From Ascidia mentula (taxonomy: Eukaryota > Chordata > Ascidiacea > Phlebobranchia > Ascidiidae): a stretch of 64,000 bases of DNA. The notes beneath the pieces are model-generated. The model saw only the letters and a program-made list of their open reading frames with translations. It had not been told where the DNA came from and ran no database searches. The position numbers were made by a program, and so were the translations under genes. Below are positions 53,515-64,000 of the stretch, one piece after another; positions within the stretch are counted from its first letter, which is position 1, and every line of letters begins with the position of its first letter. The stretch lies in the NCBI GenBank assembly GCA_947561715.1, contig OX387202.1, forward strand, positions 8,507,001 to 8,571,000, read 5' to 3'.

Positions 53515-55723
53515 ATGAAACCACCGAAAAACGTGCGTAAAGCTGTCCGTTCATTTCTGGGAGTGAAAAAGCGCGACACAAGCAATCGGGTTGACCGAGA
53601 TACTCCGATTAATTACCGAACAAACTTGGAAAAAAGTCGAAAAAAGTTCGGTAGTGTCGATCATTTGAATCGTGGAAGAATCGATAACCGATTTTTGGCA
53701 AATCCGGTTCCTTCAAATCTTGGCCAGCGTTCCATGTCTCTTCCACCTGCTAGAAAAAATGAAATTGATAATTTTAATGATGTCAATGTCCGAGATAACT
53801 TCGCTTTCTTTGAGAATGACGACGTTGATCTGGGGGAAAGATCAATTTCATGCAATTCAACAAAACTTGTAGGTCGATCGAAATCGCTGTCACATCAAGA
53901 CGGCCTAAAAGGAAATGAATCTTGGCGTGGATTCAAAAACAATTTTCGCCATAGTTCCTTCTGTGGTGAGTTGCTTGACTCTCACGCGACTGATCATAAA
54001 GAAACCAAGCCTTTTCGAGATTCCGGAATGTTTGATTTGTATGTAAATGAAGACATTCCCAGTGACAACCCTAGAACCCACTCGAAATTCTACCACAAGA
54101 ACCTTATGTCGGAGCCTAGATCCAAAACATTACCGAAGACTACATCTTTTTCCCATCGGGGCATCCGGAACCCCAGGACCACCAGCCAAGTATCAAATGC
54201 CAGTGAAAGATTATTGTCATGCATGAGTGCACTCGATCATCTTGAAAAAAAATTAGCCAATGTTTCCAGCGATCAAGACAAAATGGGACAAGTTACAGGG
54301 CGTACAACGTCGCAAAGCACTTTGCAGGTGAGTTATTCTAATTCATGAAATTACGATTGTTTTTGCAAGTTTACAATAAAATCGTTCCAAGTTATAAGTT
54401 GTTATTTGCCTTATCTAAAGCTGTTCATTGGTGTTCACATCGTGCTGTCGATCTTGATTTACAATTACAGTTATTATGCAGAGCGACTTTTCGAGACCAG
54501 TGGATGATTGGGAGATCGGGGGAGAAGATATTCGTTCCTCAGAAGTAATGACCGTGACATCACGTAACCGCAATCGTAGCGTGGAGAGTTCGAGCACAGA
54601 CAGTGGAATTACCTCGAACACTGAATGGGGTTGCAGCAACGAGCAAAATCCTCCATCTCGACCACGACGCAGTAAATGCAAACAAATGACGCAGAAACAA
54701 GAGATGAGCAACAGACAGTTGTGGACAGCAGAGACAAAACCGGGGAGCAAACATCACTTAAGATCAGACAGTACAAGCAGTGGATATTCCAGCGGAAGTG
54801 GTGGAATACACCAACCCGCTTTACATTATAACTACCCTTCGCATGCTGGGTTTCCTGATGACTCAGACAGCGTGATGTCAGTATACTCGGGGGCAGGAGA
54901 ACACCACTACCACGGCTTCGAATACGATCAGCAATACGGCAACCAGTTTACAGAGGAAGATCCTTATGGATACGGAAGTTACGCTTATCCTCCCTCAAGT
55001 ATTTATGAGGATGAAATGCATGAACACAACGGGTGGTTTTACCTTCCTGCCGCTGCTCACGAAGGACATTTTTCGCCTTCAGTCCAAAACGTATCTACTC
55101 TGTCCCCAAGCCTACAATATTTTGCTAACGACACCTTTGTGCAATATCCGTATTATCCAAGTCAAGATGCTAATGAACAAATGGCATTATCGACTGGAGC
55201 TTGGAGCAGGAAGTACGGATCTTTAAATGAAACATTCTTAGATCCTTCCATATATGCATCGCCCCTCGCGCAAGCAATTTCAAGCACCTGTACAGAAACC
55301 GGGAGTTGTACTTCGGATATTTCAATGAGTGATGTAAGGAAATACGGGTCATTTCGATACAAAAACGGTGAAAAAACTGTTTTACTTCCACCAAATTCGG
55401 AATCACGTCGACGTAAAACTGTGCGGTTTTCGAAAACAGTTAATCAACGAGTGGAGCATTGTGACAGTGAAGTCGAAGATTCTACTTCTGTAATAAAAGG
55501 TTGTTCGGGCGAGGAACATTATGATATACCAAAAGCCTGGAAAGTAAAAGAATTGGATCACATTGCAGACATGGACGGAAAGGCGACATCATGCGACCCG
55601 CTCAGTGAACCAATCTATGAGTTTCCAACTGGCCACATTGAAAATTCCTGCATGTGTTCGGACTGTCAGTTGGCTAGAAGTAGTTGTCAGTTACAAGTGC
55701 CTCCTATATACCCGTATTACTAA
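53515..55723 (+). CDS. Two-exon gene, large disordered protein with tyrosine motifs; function unknown
   Basis: Exons 53515-54327 and 54482-55723, phase 0 junction (GTGAGT donor, TTATGCAG acceptor), 684 aa. I do not recognise the family. The N-terminus is basic (KPPKNVRKAVRSFLGVKKRD), and the rest is Ser/Asn/Asp-rich and probably unstructured. Repeated SSSTDSGIT- and SDSTSSGYSSGSGG-type runs look like kinase or beta-TrCP-style targets. The middle is rich in Tyr and His (EHHYHGFEYDQQYGNQF). Near the end are YDIPKAW, a YDxP motif of the sort bound by Crk/Nck SH2 domains, and YEFP. The protein ends with CMCSDCQLARSSC and PPIYPYY. No signal peptide or membrane segment was seen. I chose the first ATG after an in-frame GTG; the next lower-quality frames do not continue. 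An adaptor role is a guess. Confidence 0.85.
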
Positions 55724-56236
55724 CAGTTTTCTGTGGTGTTTCATATAATCAACCTTTTACGCACCTTGTACACACTTTGTATTTTTATCTAACTGTGTAT
55801 TTTGGACAAAGTTGCATGTGAAGTTTCGTCAACTTTGTTTTATTATATTTCTCAAAAATTGTCAAAAAAAACTTTTCCTGTGACATTGCACTATCTATAC
55901 ATGGTCAGTTTTGTTGCTGCTTCTGCCAGGTATATCACTAACAAATATTGGATTATTTTGGCAAAGAACCAAATACTCGCGTGTTATCCACTACCTTTTC
56001 AAAAAATTATCGTCCACAAATTCAGTTACGACTGTATTGTGTAGATGTATAGTTTGTTTACTTGCTTGATTTGTTTTGTGTGTTTTTTGGGGATAATTTA
56101 TGCATTTTTCAAATCAAAAAGAAAATTTTTAACATTTTATAATTGTTTAAATTTGTAAACATTTTTCAAGTCGACCGTAAAGCATACAAGTTTTGCGATG
56201 TGTTTTTAAATCGAATATAAACAACGGATTCTCTCA

Positions 56237-56242
56237 AATAAA
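56237..56242 (+). terminator. AATAAA polyadenylation signal, 53.5-kb gene
   Basis: AATAAA about 515 bp past the stop codon; another AATAAA follows about 30 bp later. The gene is convergent with the minus-strand gene ending at 56364, and the two 3' ends overlap or nearly so. Confidence 0.5.
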
Positions 56243-56319
56243 TTTTACACGTTAAATTGTATTTGAAATAAATTGAAACAGTCATTTTGCGAAATACACA
56301 CTGGAAGGGGGTGATATGT

Positions 56320-56325
56320 TTTATT
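56320..56325 (-). terminator. AATAAA polyadenylation signal, 56.4-kb gene
   Basis: AATAAA on the minus strand, about 40 bp downstream of the stop codon at 56364, giving a very short 3' UTR. Confidence 0.65.
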
Positions 56326-56363
56326 AAACAAATATCAAAATCTATCATCACATAATAAACTCG

Positions 56364-57103
56364 TTACAAAACTTGGTAGTATGCTGGTTCTCTCGGATTA
56401 AGAATCGGGTTCTTCTCTTTCCATTGGTAAGGAACGGTATTTCCTATTCTCTCCAATATGACATGGTTCATTTCTGACTGATCAGCTCTTGGGTTCCAGT
56501 CTTTGGCTTGAAATGGAACTGGCTCAAAAGCTTTCATAGCTTTGTGACTTTTTCTCCAATCTATTACATCAAATATATTTATTGCATAAAAAAGGGGTCT
56601 GGAAAATCACCCTTGGAAAATATATAATAGGCTAAAACAATTCTACACTTTTGATATTTTGTTTTACTTTTTATGTTAGTTATTTGATTACCATTTTCTA
56701 ATGTCTCATTTGGTTCAGCCGTGTTGGCCTTGGCTTTGGTTTCCTGATATATTCGTTGTTTAATAGATGTGGTATTGCTGTTGTTGCTATTCACCGTCGG
56801 GCTGATTTTAGAAGAAAGGGCTTTCTCCGAAACAATCTGCATAATTTTGTCAACCTTCTTCCTTCGTTTCCTTGCCGCGACATCCCGGCCGGCCATTAAC
56901 TCTTTTTCACGAGAGTATTTTATCGATTTATGAAGGTGGGAGCGCATCTCTCGTCGGAGTAGTTGATGATCTTTAAATGGCTGCAATCTAGTTGGAGCTT
57001 GTCCAATTTTTGATGACATAGATTGTTCTTCTTTGTCTGTGATTGCTGGAAGTTTAACTTGAAAATCTGCAGATTTTTCGGCCTTCTTTACTGTACATGT
57101 CAT
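56364..57103 (-). CDS. Two-exon gene, 202-aa basic protein, function unknown
   Basis: Exons 56692-57103 and 56364-56560, phase-1 junction, 202 aa. Not recognised. The N-terminal half is charged and likely helical (FKDHQLLRREMRSHLHKSIK, then ARKRRKKVDKIM). A Ser/Asn/Thr-rich linker follows, and then a compact tail, WRKSHKAMKAFEPVPFQAKD-WNPRADQSEMNHV and YQWKEKNPILNP, that looks conserved in style with sperm or ciliary microtubule-associated proteins; this is only an impression. The start ATG at 57101-57103 follows a pyrimidine-rich stretch ending in GTGCAG at about 57111, suited to trans-splicing. The same-strand gene upstream ends only 278 bp away, so co-transcription is possible. Confidence 0.75.
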
Positions 57104-57381
57104 TTCTGGGCTGCACATGCAACACAGTTGAAGCAAAAAGTATGTTAGCATATAGATATACATCAGGGTCAGGCCTCAGCAACGTTTTTAACGCCAGTTA
57201 CCAAATTATGAAATGGGCGGACGCGACCGCTCCATTTATGAATATGTGTATTTCATTATGTAAATTCTTGCAATGTCGACCCTTGCATTAGACTTATTAA
57301 AAAAAATGCACTTTAAAAAAAGCTGGGATTTGTGAGAAGAGACGTTAGCGACACTAACAATTTCTCAATTGTTTGTGACGG

Positions 57382-58843
57382 TTACTTGAGTATTTGATGA
57401 ATTTTAATGACATCGTTCCAAGGCTTAGGCCGATTTTTTATCCATTGAGAAGACGAGTTTATACTTGCTCCCGTGACTTTGTCCACTAGCGTTACGTATG
57501 GAGGTTGTTCTGTAAAGGACCAAATTTATAGTATAACGGTCCACTACTGTACATAGATGTGTTACTAATTAAAGTCCATGGCATAACAATAAAACTTTCC
57601 ATGACTACTTTATTTAACTTGGATCTAATTTTTTTGCTCCTAACCTGTGGTTACTTGCCCATCGTGTAACAGATATCTCATCCTATATGATGGCTCAGCG
57701 AAACCAGTATCCAAACTTTCGGATTGCTTTTTTGCGTTGCCATGTTTAATTTCTTGCCCTGTGGACCTGAAATGAAACGAACAGGACAATTGAAATTCCC
57801 AGGAGTGTTTTAGGCATAAACGTCTCATTGGGAATAGATTTTCTGTGGTCGATTAAATATACTCGCATCAGAATAAATTTTCCATGTAGGCTGTATATCA
57901 GTCGACTTGTAGCATATCCACCAACTGGACCAAACGTGTCTGATTTAGGATTGGTACCGAGTATTTATTATATTAATAAGTTTACTTATTTCTTGAAATA
58001 ATTTTTCCATTACAAATTTAGTTAATTTGCGTTTAGAACTTAACTACACTACTTTTGCCAGTAGCACCTAACATACCTGAGAATGATTGCAAATCCTCCC
58101 ATTATTACTACTATTATTGCTAACTGACTTCGTTTAGCAATTGTAAAAATGGCGAAAAATGTTTGGTACAAAAAATGCCTGCACACTCACCGCGATTCAG
58201 ATTCAATAGGTTTCCTCAATGATTTGCGAGCGAATTTCTGTTTAAAATGCGAAATGTTTTCTGGAATTGCTTCGACATCAACTCTAAAACAAAATCAAAC
58301 AATCGTTTACTTTAACATGACGAAAACTACGCCATTTGTCTCCACAAGAAATGTAAAATACGGACGTTTTCCTTTATACCGGACCTACTTAAGCATTTTT
58401 AACAAACGTCTAGCTGCTTTTAAAAATTACTTGGGTCCAGTCACCTTGAAAGTTCATCCAAAACTACAAAGACCCCAAAAGCGCGTAAAAATACCCCAAA
58501 TTGGAAACCCTACAATGCCGATGGAATTGAAGGGTTGTTACGATTGACCAATGTAACAAATGTTGTGACAATCGTAACAGTGGTTCTATATATGGATGTT
58601 ATTACCAACCAATAAAACTGTTTAAGTAAAATAATGTGATCCCTGTTGAACACTCGAAAGTTAAGTAGCATGTTTCATACTACGCTGATTTTTTTGCAGT
58701 TACAGTAATTGTACTTTATCACACAAATATTTCCTCACAGCGCTGTGACATTTCCTGAAAAGTTCGCATGAACAAAGTCTGCAACAAAACATGCTTTTAC
58801 GCAAAACGTCTCACCTTTGCTTATCGTGATCGATATACATCAT
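57382..58843 (-). CDS. Five-exon gene, 140-aa single-pass membrane protein, function unknown
   Basis: Exons 58815-58843, 58191-58283, 58077-58127, 57645-57766 and 57382-57509; all phases agree, 140 aa. Exon 3 is only 51 nt and encodes one membrane segment (LAIIVVIMGGFAIIL), preceded by a basic patch (KQKFARKSLRKP) and followed by a Lys-rich then Thr/Ser/Trp-rich tail (SSSQWIKNRPKPWNDV). A short basic flank on the N-terminal side suggests that side faces the cytosol or mitochondrial matrix. I do not recognise the family; small mitochondrial or ER membrane proteins are possible. The frame is open upstream of the ATG to an AG at about 58872 (FVPLPFGTY), so an extra 5' coding exon is possible. 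Confidence 0.72.
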
Positions 58844-59740
58844 GTAAGTTCCAAACGGCAGAGGAACAAACTTGTGTAAAGGATACATAATGCTTTTCTT
58901 TACAGTAGTTGACAGAGTAAATAATATCTTTGTGAAAACTATTGCTAAGAGAAGCTATAGTAACCACGCCTCTGTGTCAGACAGCACTGTGTGTCTGTAT
59001 TTACCATCACCCCAAGTGAATAAAGTATGTTGCTGGGTGACACATCCAGTGTGTAGTGGAGTATCGATTTCTGGTTTTGCGCTCGTTCGCTCCAAACGCC
59101 TTCCGAGGGTTGGGGGTGACCTCCGCACTATGTACAAGGATGGCTGATGTCGCGGTCGAACGTAAAAACAATGGATGATACGCGTCACAATTGTGTGAGA
59201 CAGGTTACATTTCAGATTACCATTCAGTGGCTATGAAGCAGGACTGAAGATCAGAGGATTTAATTTTACAATGTGTTATTATGTTTGATTGACCTGCAAC
59301 AATAAGTGAACATTTCATCGATACGATTCAATCGTTTAAGAAACTCGTTATTACATAAAGAGACGCCAGTTGTGTAAAGTGTTTTCGAAGCCAGAAATAT
59401 TAGTCGCAGGCAAACCTTCATATAATTTAAGGTAGAGAGTATATAATGCATGTACTCTGCGTTTTTGATAGTAGATTGCAGATACAATTGCGTCGTCAAT
59501 ATCAACAAATTTGACAATGAATGCTGCATCTTTACATATTGGGATATCGTATTAACCTTATAGCAAAGACAAGAACACAAACGTCAACTTTATTTCACGG
59601 GACAAATATTTTTGTATATATGTCCATCTATGGATAGATGTATGTCTACATCTTGCTTAATACAAACGAAATCTCAAAAGAGTATATTGGTTGACATTCA
59701 GGACAAATTAACACTGTCGTTAGTTTCGTGGGTTTTGATC
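58844..59740. other. Intergenic between divergent genes, nothing recognised
   Basis: About 0.9 kb between the membrane-protein gene (minus) and the ERICH3-like gene (plus); it probably serves as a two-way promoter region. A GC-richer patch at 59030-59160 may be a repeat piece. Confidence 0.45.
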
Positions 59741-60985
59741 ATGAGCAAACATCTAACAGAAGCAGAAAAGTCAAAAAAATATTTACATCACAAAGTTTCA
59801 CCTCTATTGTCTTCGATTCAAGTTAATAAAGCAAACAACGTTAACGCTCCAAAGATGAGAAGGTAAGATGACATATCAGTTGCAACTTGTAACTCAATTT
59901 GGACTGTAATGTAGTGTTATATTAGGAACTTTTTAGTTCGTTTCACTGTGCCTTATCATGTTGCATATTTGGTCAAAATATTGTTGGAAAACGGTTTAAA
60001 TAGCAGGAACCTTAGGAACCCAAAGCTTTACAAGTAAAAATTTGTATTTTTATGAGACAAGATTGGCAGCTTTATTCCACAGTTTTTTTGATTAATCCTG
60101 TTCAAGACGTTATATCGATTAACATCACCCAGTCACACTACACGTGCTCACAAACTGCAAAATTTAACAAACAGACGGGATTTTATTTTGGATGGTGTTA
60201 GAGAACAAACATCGAACTTCAGTGTTTTGACGTCATACAATGCGTTCAACGATCGGCACGCCCAGTCCTACTTTCGACAACCAGCTGTCCAGGACATGTT
60301 GAAAAGAGCAGCTCAAATTGGACACGTGAGATTTAGGGCACATATAAATTTATTTAACCAATGTTATCTTGGGCTGTTAATTTAGCTTATCCGCTACACT
60401 TGGCGAGGAACAGTAATAGGATTTTTGGTTGATTTCTTGGTGTAATTGGTGGAACTTCACTTAACTCGCATAATATTGTATATGACCACTTTTAGTTAGA
60501 AATATAGAATACACACATTAAGGTACAAAGCATTTCTTGTGTCAGGGTGAACTTTTATCAAGTAGCATGCAGTCGTTCAAACTTTCTAAACGTCAACGAG
60601 CCCCAGGAACACCAGGAGTTAAAGAATTGATAAAAAAGGAAAGCAAGTAGGAATGAAATAATTTAAGAATACCGTTGTAATATTTTCGTATTTTAAATCT
60701 CACAACGAAAAAAACCGATATAAAATTCCCGAATTTTTCATCTTGTTTCTCAGATCGTGTACAACGTACACACACACATGCTAATTGTTTACAAGACACG
60801 TATTCAGATACACATTTTGTATTTGTAGGTTTGTAATTGACTGTGTGAAGACAGACAGTCTGAAGTCAAAGCGAAATCCAATTATTCCACAATACGACGC
60901 TCTTAACGACGGACACGCCAAAAATTACTTTCGGAAAAGAAGCGTCCGTTCTCTATTGCGTCAAACTTGTGACGTGAAATATTAA
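59741..60985 (+). CDS. Four-exon gene, 176 aa, two ERICH3-like YDxxNDxHAxxYF motifs
   Basis: Exons 59741-59862, 60175-60325, 60546-60646 and 60829-60985; phases 2, 0 and 2 all join, 176 aa. Two copies of one motif occur: YNAFNDRHAQSYFRQPAVQD and YDALNDGHAKNYFRKRSVRS, each followed by a Leu-Arg-rich helix. From memory, the N-terminus of human ERICH3 has a similar element (YNSLMDKHLAGYF then RRHLLRSGLI). ERICH3 is linked to primary cilia, so a ciliary or sperm-tail role is a reasonable inference, but this protein is short and lacks a Glu-rich tail. Start ATG at 59741; a longer frame opens further upstream (from about 59612) and cannot be excluded. The region between the motifs is basic (KLSKRQRAPGTPGVKEL). 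Confidence 0.75.
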
Positions 60986-61099
60986 CATTATATCTACATA
61001 TTTCTTCGCTCGTATTTACACCAAATCGATTTGTATAAATAAGCTGTCGTTACTAGCGTATGATTAGGTAGCTGTTGTACGTTTCGGTTGCTTCAAAGT

Positions 61100-61105
61100 A
61101 ATAAA
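61100..61105 (+). terminator. AATAAA polyadenylation signal, ERICH3-like gene
   Basis: AATAAA 115 bp past the stop codon on the same strand, in the 258-bp gap between two convergent genes. Confidence 0.6.
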
Positions 61106-61242
61106 CCAGCAATATTGCCTTCACAACCAAAGGTGTTTAGACAAATATAATAAAAATGTTTATCAGGTATACGCAAAGCGTAATTAACTCTTTTCAGGTA
61201 CAACAGCAACAAACATGAATGACAGGTATTTTTTGTCAAGTT

Positions 61243-63528
61243 TTACGCTTGCTTCTTTGCAATTTTGATGAGGACTAAGCTGATGAACAATACGTACAAC
61301 TTGTGCGGAAAATTGCGACCAATCCAACCCTAAATAAAGGTTATGAAATTTTAACAAAATCACAAGGACTTAAACGAACGCCAAAAAAACAATTTATATG
61401 TTGCACCATTTAAAGAGAACCTGTAAATCATGCTGCCAACATCCATGGGTCCATCGTTTGGAAGTTGCAACGGCAGCTAAAGTGGAACGAACGTAATCTT
61501 TTGTTGATCTTAACCAAAATCCAGGCTTTGCGTGTAAGGTCATTTTTGTAGAGACAAAGTAAGGAATAATGCTCTGAAAAACAATCCATGTGTGTAAAGC
61601 AGATACAAATAAAAATTACAAACGCTCAGGCTAAATGATAAAACACACAATAACAGCGTTTCCGGGACTATTTTCGGATTGCTGACGTCAAACGTGTTGC
61701 TTGTTACGCAAATACCCAATTCCCACTACACTAGCGGTTTCCAACCGATGATAAGCAAATACAAGTGGTACGTCAAAGGGGTCTATATAGTTCATGAAAA
61801 AATTCGACAAAAAAGTTTGACGCTAACAATCTAACCTATATATTGAACAGTTGAAATTATTTAGAAATCATACACTCCCATACGGTCTGGTGCTCAAACA
61901 ATGCGACCAATTAAGGCTGGAAACCACATAACTACACCTTCTTTTTCGTATGTGGACGCGTTGTTTGTATTACAAAGAAAAGCGACGATGGAATATATTA
62001 ACGGATATATTTTTTAAAAAATCGGCTCATTGGCGTTTTGGTATGCGCATAGTTTAACACAACACGCACGTAAGGAGAATTGCAAATAACTTATGAAACC
62101 CTTTAGCAAAGGCGGTATGACAATCTCGACATGTGAATTATACGCAAACAAGCATATCAATAAAGTTCAAACAAACATAACAGGTACAAACTGTAAAATT
62201 ACCACACTCCTAATTCCTTCTTTCTCATATTCATAGCTTATACAGCGACTGAAGTAGTCAACGAAAGTTTTTGAAGCTCCGTATACCGACAACATAGGCA
62301 AGGGAATAGTTGCAGAACCGGATGAGATGTTTATGATAAGACCACGTTTGTTTTTCACCATGATTGGCAAAATAATTTGGGTCATCTGAAGTAATACATA
62401 AAGTGAATGTCACATTGTTTTTCACTGTATCAAATTCGGAATATTTTTATTCACTTTGATATGAATGAAACAAAACAATTTGCTGTCAAATAAGGTAGGG
62501 AAAATAATTTGCTTCCAATAACGTAAGGTTGCAGGCCTAAAAAATCCGTACAGTACTCAGGACTGCAAGCAGGGCGCAGCTACTGACATGGTTGAGCTGG
62601 TAGGCCGAATTATCGATGGGAAGGAAAATAAATACCTACCTACAGCGACCTTGCACCAGAATTTGCCGCAAATGTCACTGAACCATTTTGTTCTCAAACA
62701 GTTGCTGTCGGTTGTTAAATTACGCAAGATTTGGCGTTTCTTTTTCTCTTCTGGGGCGCATTTGGCTGCTATTTGACATTTACCTTTAGAACTGCAATGA
62801 CGTTTACTTCTATGACGTTTCGAATGACATGCGACAGATTAGGTATGTCGGCATATTTGCAAATAGGCGTCCCAATGCCGGCGTTGTTAACCAACGTTCC
62901 GATGTCCAATCCATCAACCAATTTTGCCATTGGTTCAAATGCTTCATCGCCGCGACTGAAATCAAGGGCTAGTTGTTTGACTTCTACACCAAGTTCCCTT
63001 TCTGCAAAAAAGTTATCGTTGCTGCTAATTTGCACAGAAAAAATTATTTCCACAAAAACAAATTTGTAATCTCAAATATGTGCATAAATGAAGTGCTGTT
63101 ATCAATTATTTTTTACCAACCTATATACTGAGCAACCGATTGTAGTTTGGAAGTTGATCGACCAATCAACACAACATTTTGACCACGTTCTGCCAACTGT
63201 AATATCACCAAATGTCTAAATAGTTTTATACAGACTTTGGGCATTAACTTTTTGCAAAAATGAATGGTACTACCTGGATGGCAAACTGTTTCCCAATTCC
63301 ATCTGAAGCTCCGGTCACAACTGGAAAAAAATAACACCAATCATATTTTGTCAAAAAGTTAGAGAAAAATATTTTCAACTAACCGGACCACTTTCCATAC
63401 TTCTGAAATGCCACACAAGGTAACCTAGCGTAAGTTAAAAATGCTCCAGCAAGTTTTGTCACAATTTTACCCACCAAATAAAGTGAGACTGTTAACCCAA
63501 CCACAGCAAAAATGTCCTTAACGTTCAT
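61243..63528 (-). CDS. HSD17B12: HSD17B12-type 3-ketoacyl-CoA / 17-beta-hydroxysteroid reductase, complete
   Basis: Seven exons: 63384-63528, 63274-63320, 63121-63196, 62784-63001, 62203-62385, 61421-61573 and 61243-61329; 302 aa (human HSD17B12 is 312). All classical SDR marks are present: NADP(H) loop TGASDGIG (51-58), NNAG (128-131), catalytic Ser184, Tyr197 and Lys201 (ISSGS, YGASK), and the family motif IIPYFVSTKM after the active site. The N-terminus has a membrane segment (IFAVVGLTVSLYLVG) and the C-terminus a hydrophobic stretch ending AKKQA, a KKxx ER-retrieval signal. The family reduces 3-ketoacyl-CoA in very-long-chain fatty-acid elongation, or steroid 17-ketones, at the ER. By sequence it is nearest to HSD17B12/B3; which substrate applies cannot be told. 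It is convergent with the ERICH3-like gene. Confidence 0.93.
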
Positions 63529-64000
63529 GATTAGTTCCTGCCCCCAAACTGTTGACACAGCAATGATTGAACGAAAAAGCGTCGCTCGCTATCCAAATTC
63601 CTTTTTTCTCACACTTTTCGGGATACACAATAACAGTCGCTGCATTTGAGAGTGTCGGCTCCTAACTAAATCAGTTGGGTGCTCCACACCAGAACAATTT
63701 TAGTAGGCCACATAAAATTTTTGTTACATAGCGGTAAGCAAACTATATTTTCTTCAGAAACTTAACAAAGTTCTAACTTAACAAAATCAAATGTATTTTA
63801 TTAATCAGTATAGCCTAATCCTACACTTTATTACATTCAGCTAATAGTTATGCCTACTTTGGACGTTTTTGCACAATAAGAGTAAAAAAAACACACAATA
63901 AAACCGTTAACGTAACACAGCACAGTTCATCTTGCGAGGCGTTAAAATAAACCTTAAATCTGCCTGATGATAAATAATATTCAAGTGATTTAATAGTCTG
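63529..64000. other. Upstream region of the HSD17B12-type gene
   Basis: It holds the presumed promoter and 5' UTR of the reductase gene. AT-rich; no assignable element. Confidence 0.4.

Overview
The window looks like nuclear DNA of an ascidian tunicate, most probably Ciona or a close relative. The sequence is AT-rich, the genes are chordate-type (ROR nuclear receptor, delphilin, HECW ubiquitin ligase, BRI3), introns are often 60-600 bp, and several 5' ends have pyrimidine-rich AG sites that would suit spliced-leader trans-splicing. The species is inferred from these traits, not from a search. Exon models were built by hand from splice sites, reading-frame phase and recalled family sequences.

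Layout. 0.5-4.2 kb: 5' part of a HECW1/2-like E3 ligase gene (minus strand; WW and HECT parts lie outside the window). 4.46-4.86 kb: tRNA-containing retroposon-like insertion with a 12-bp target duplication. 5.25-12.55 kb: a 7.3-kb long-inverted-repeat transposon with an 8-bp target duplication; its arms are arrays of an exact 182-bp repeat that carries a full CRE palindrome (TGACGTCA) in every unit, and its core holds further nested palindromes. 12.7-13.6 kb: a decayed relative of that element and a 30-bp minisatellite. 15.7-19.9 kb: a pile-up of fossils, namely an integrase-like gene split by a MITE and a Penelope-like/GIY-YIG retroelement split by another MITE. 20.9-21.7 kb: BRI3 (plus). 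24.7-30.8 kb: ROR-type nuclear receptor (minus, 11 exons). 35.1-48.8 kb: delphilin/GRID2IP (minus, 24 exons, 1657 codons) with one PDZ domain more than the human protein. 53.5-55.7 kb: a two-exon gene for a disordered protein with tyrosine motifs (plus). 56.4-58.8 kb: two small same-strand genes (minus), close enough to raise the question of an operon. 59.7-61.0 kb: a four-exon gene with two copies of an ERICH3-like motif (plus). 61.2-63.5 kb: a complete seven-exon HSD17B12-type short-chain dehydrogenase (minus).

The host genes do not form one pathway. Delphilin is a synaptic/actin scaffold in vertebrates, HECW is a C2-HECT ubiquitin ligase, ROR is a transcription factor, and the HSD17B12 family acts in ER fatty-acid elongation or steroid reduction. 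The left 20 kb is transposon-rich; the right 40 kb is gene-dense and nearly free of recognisable mobile DNA.
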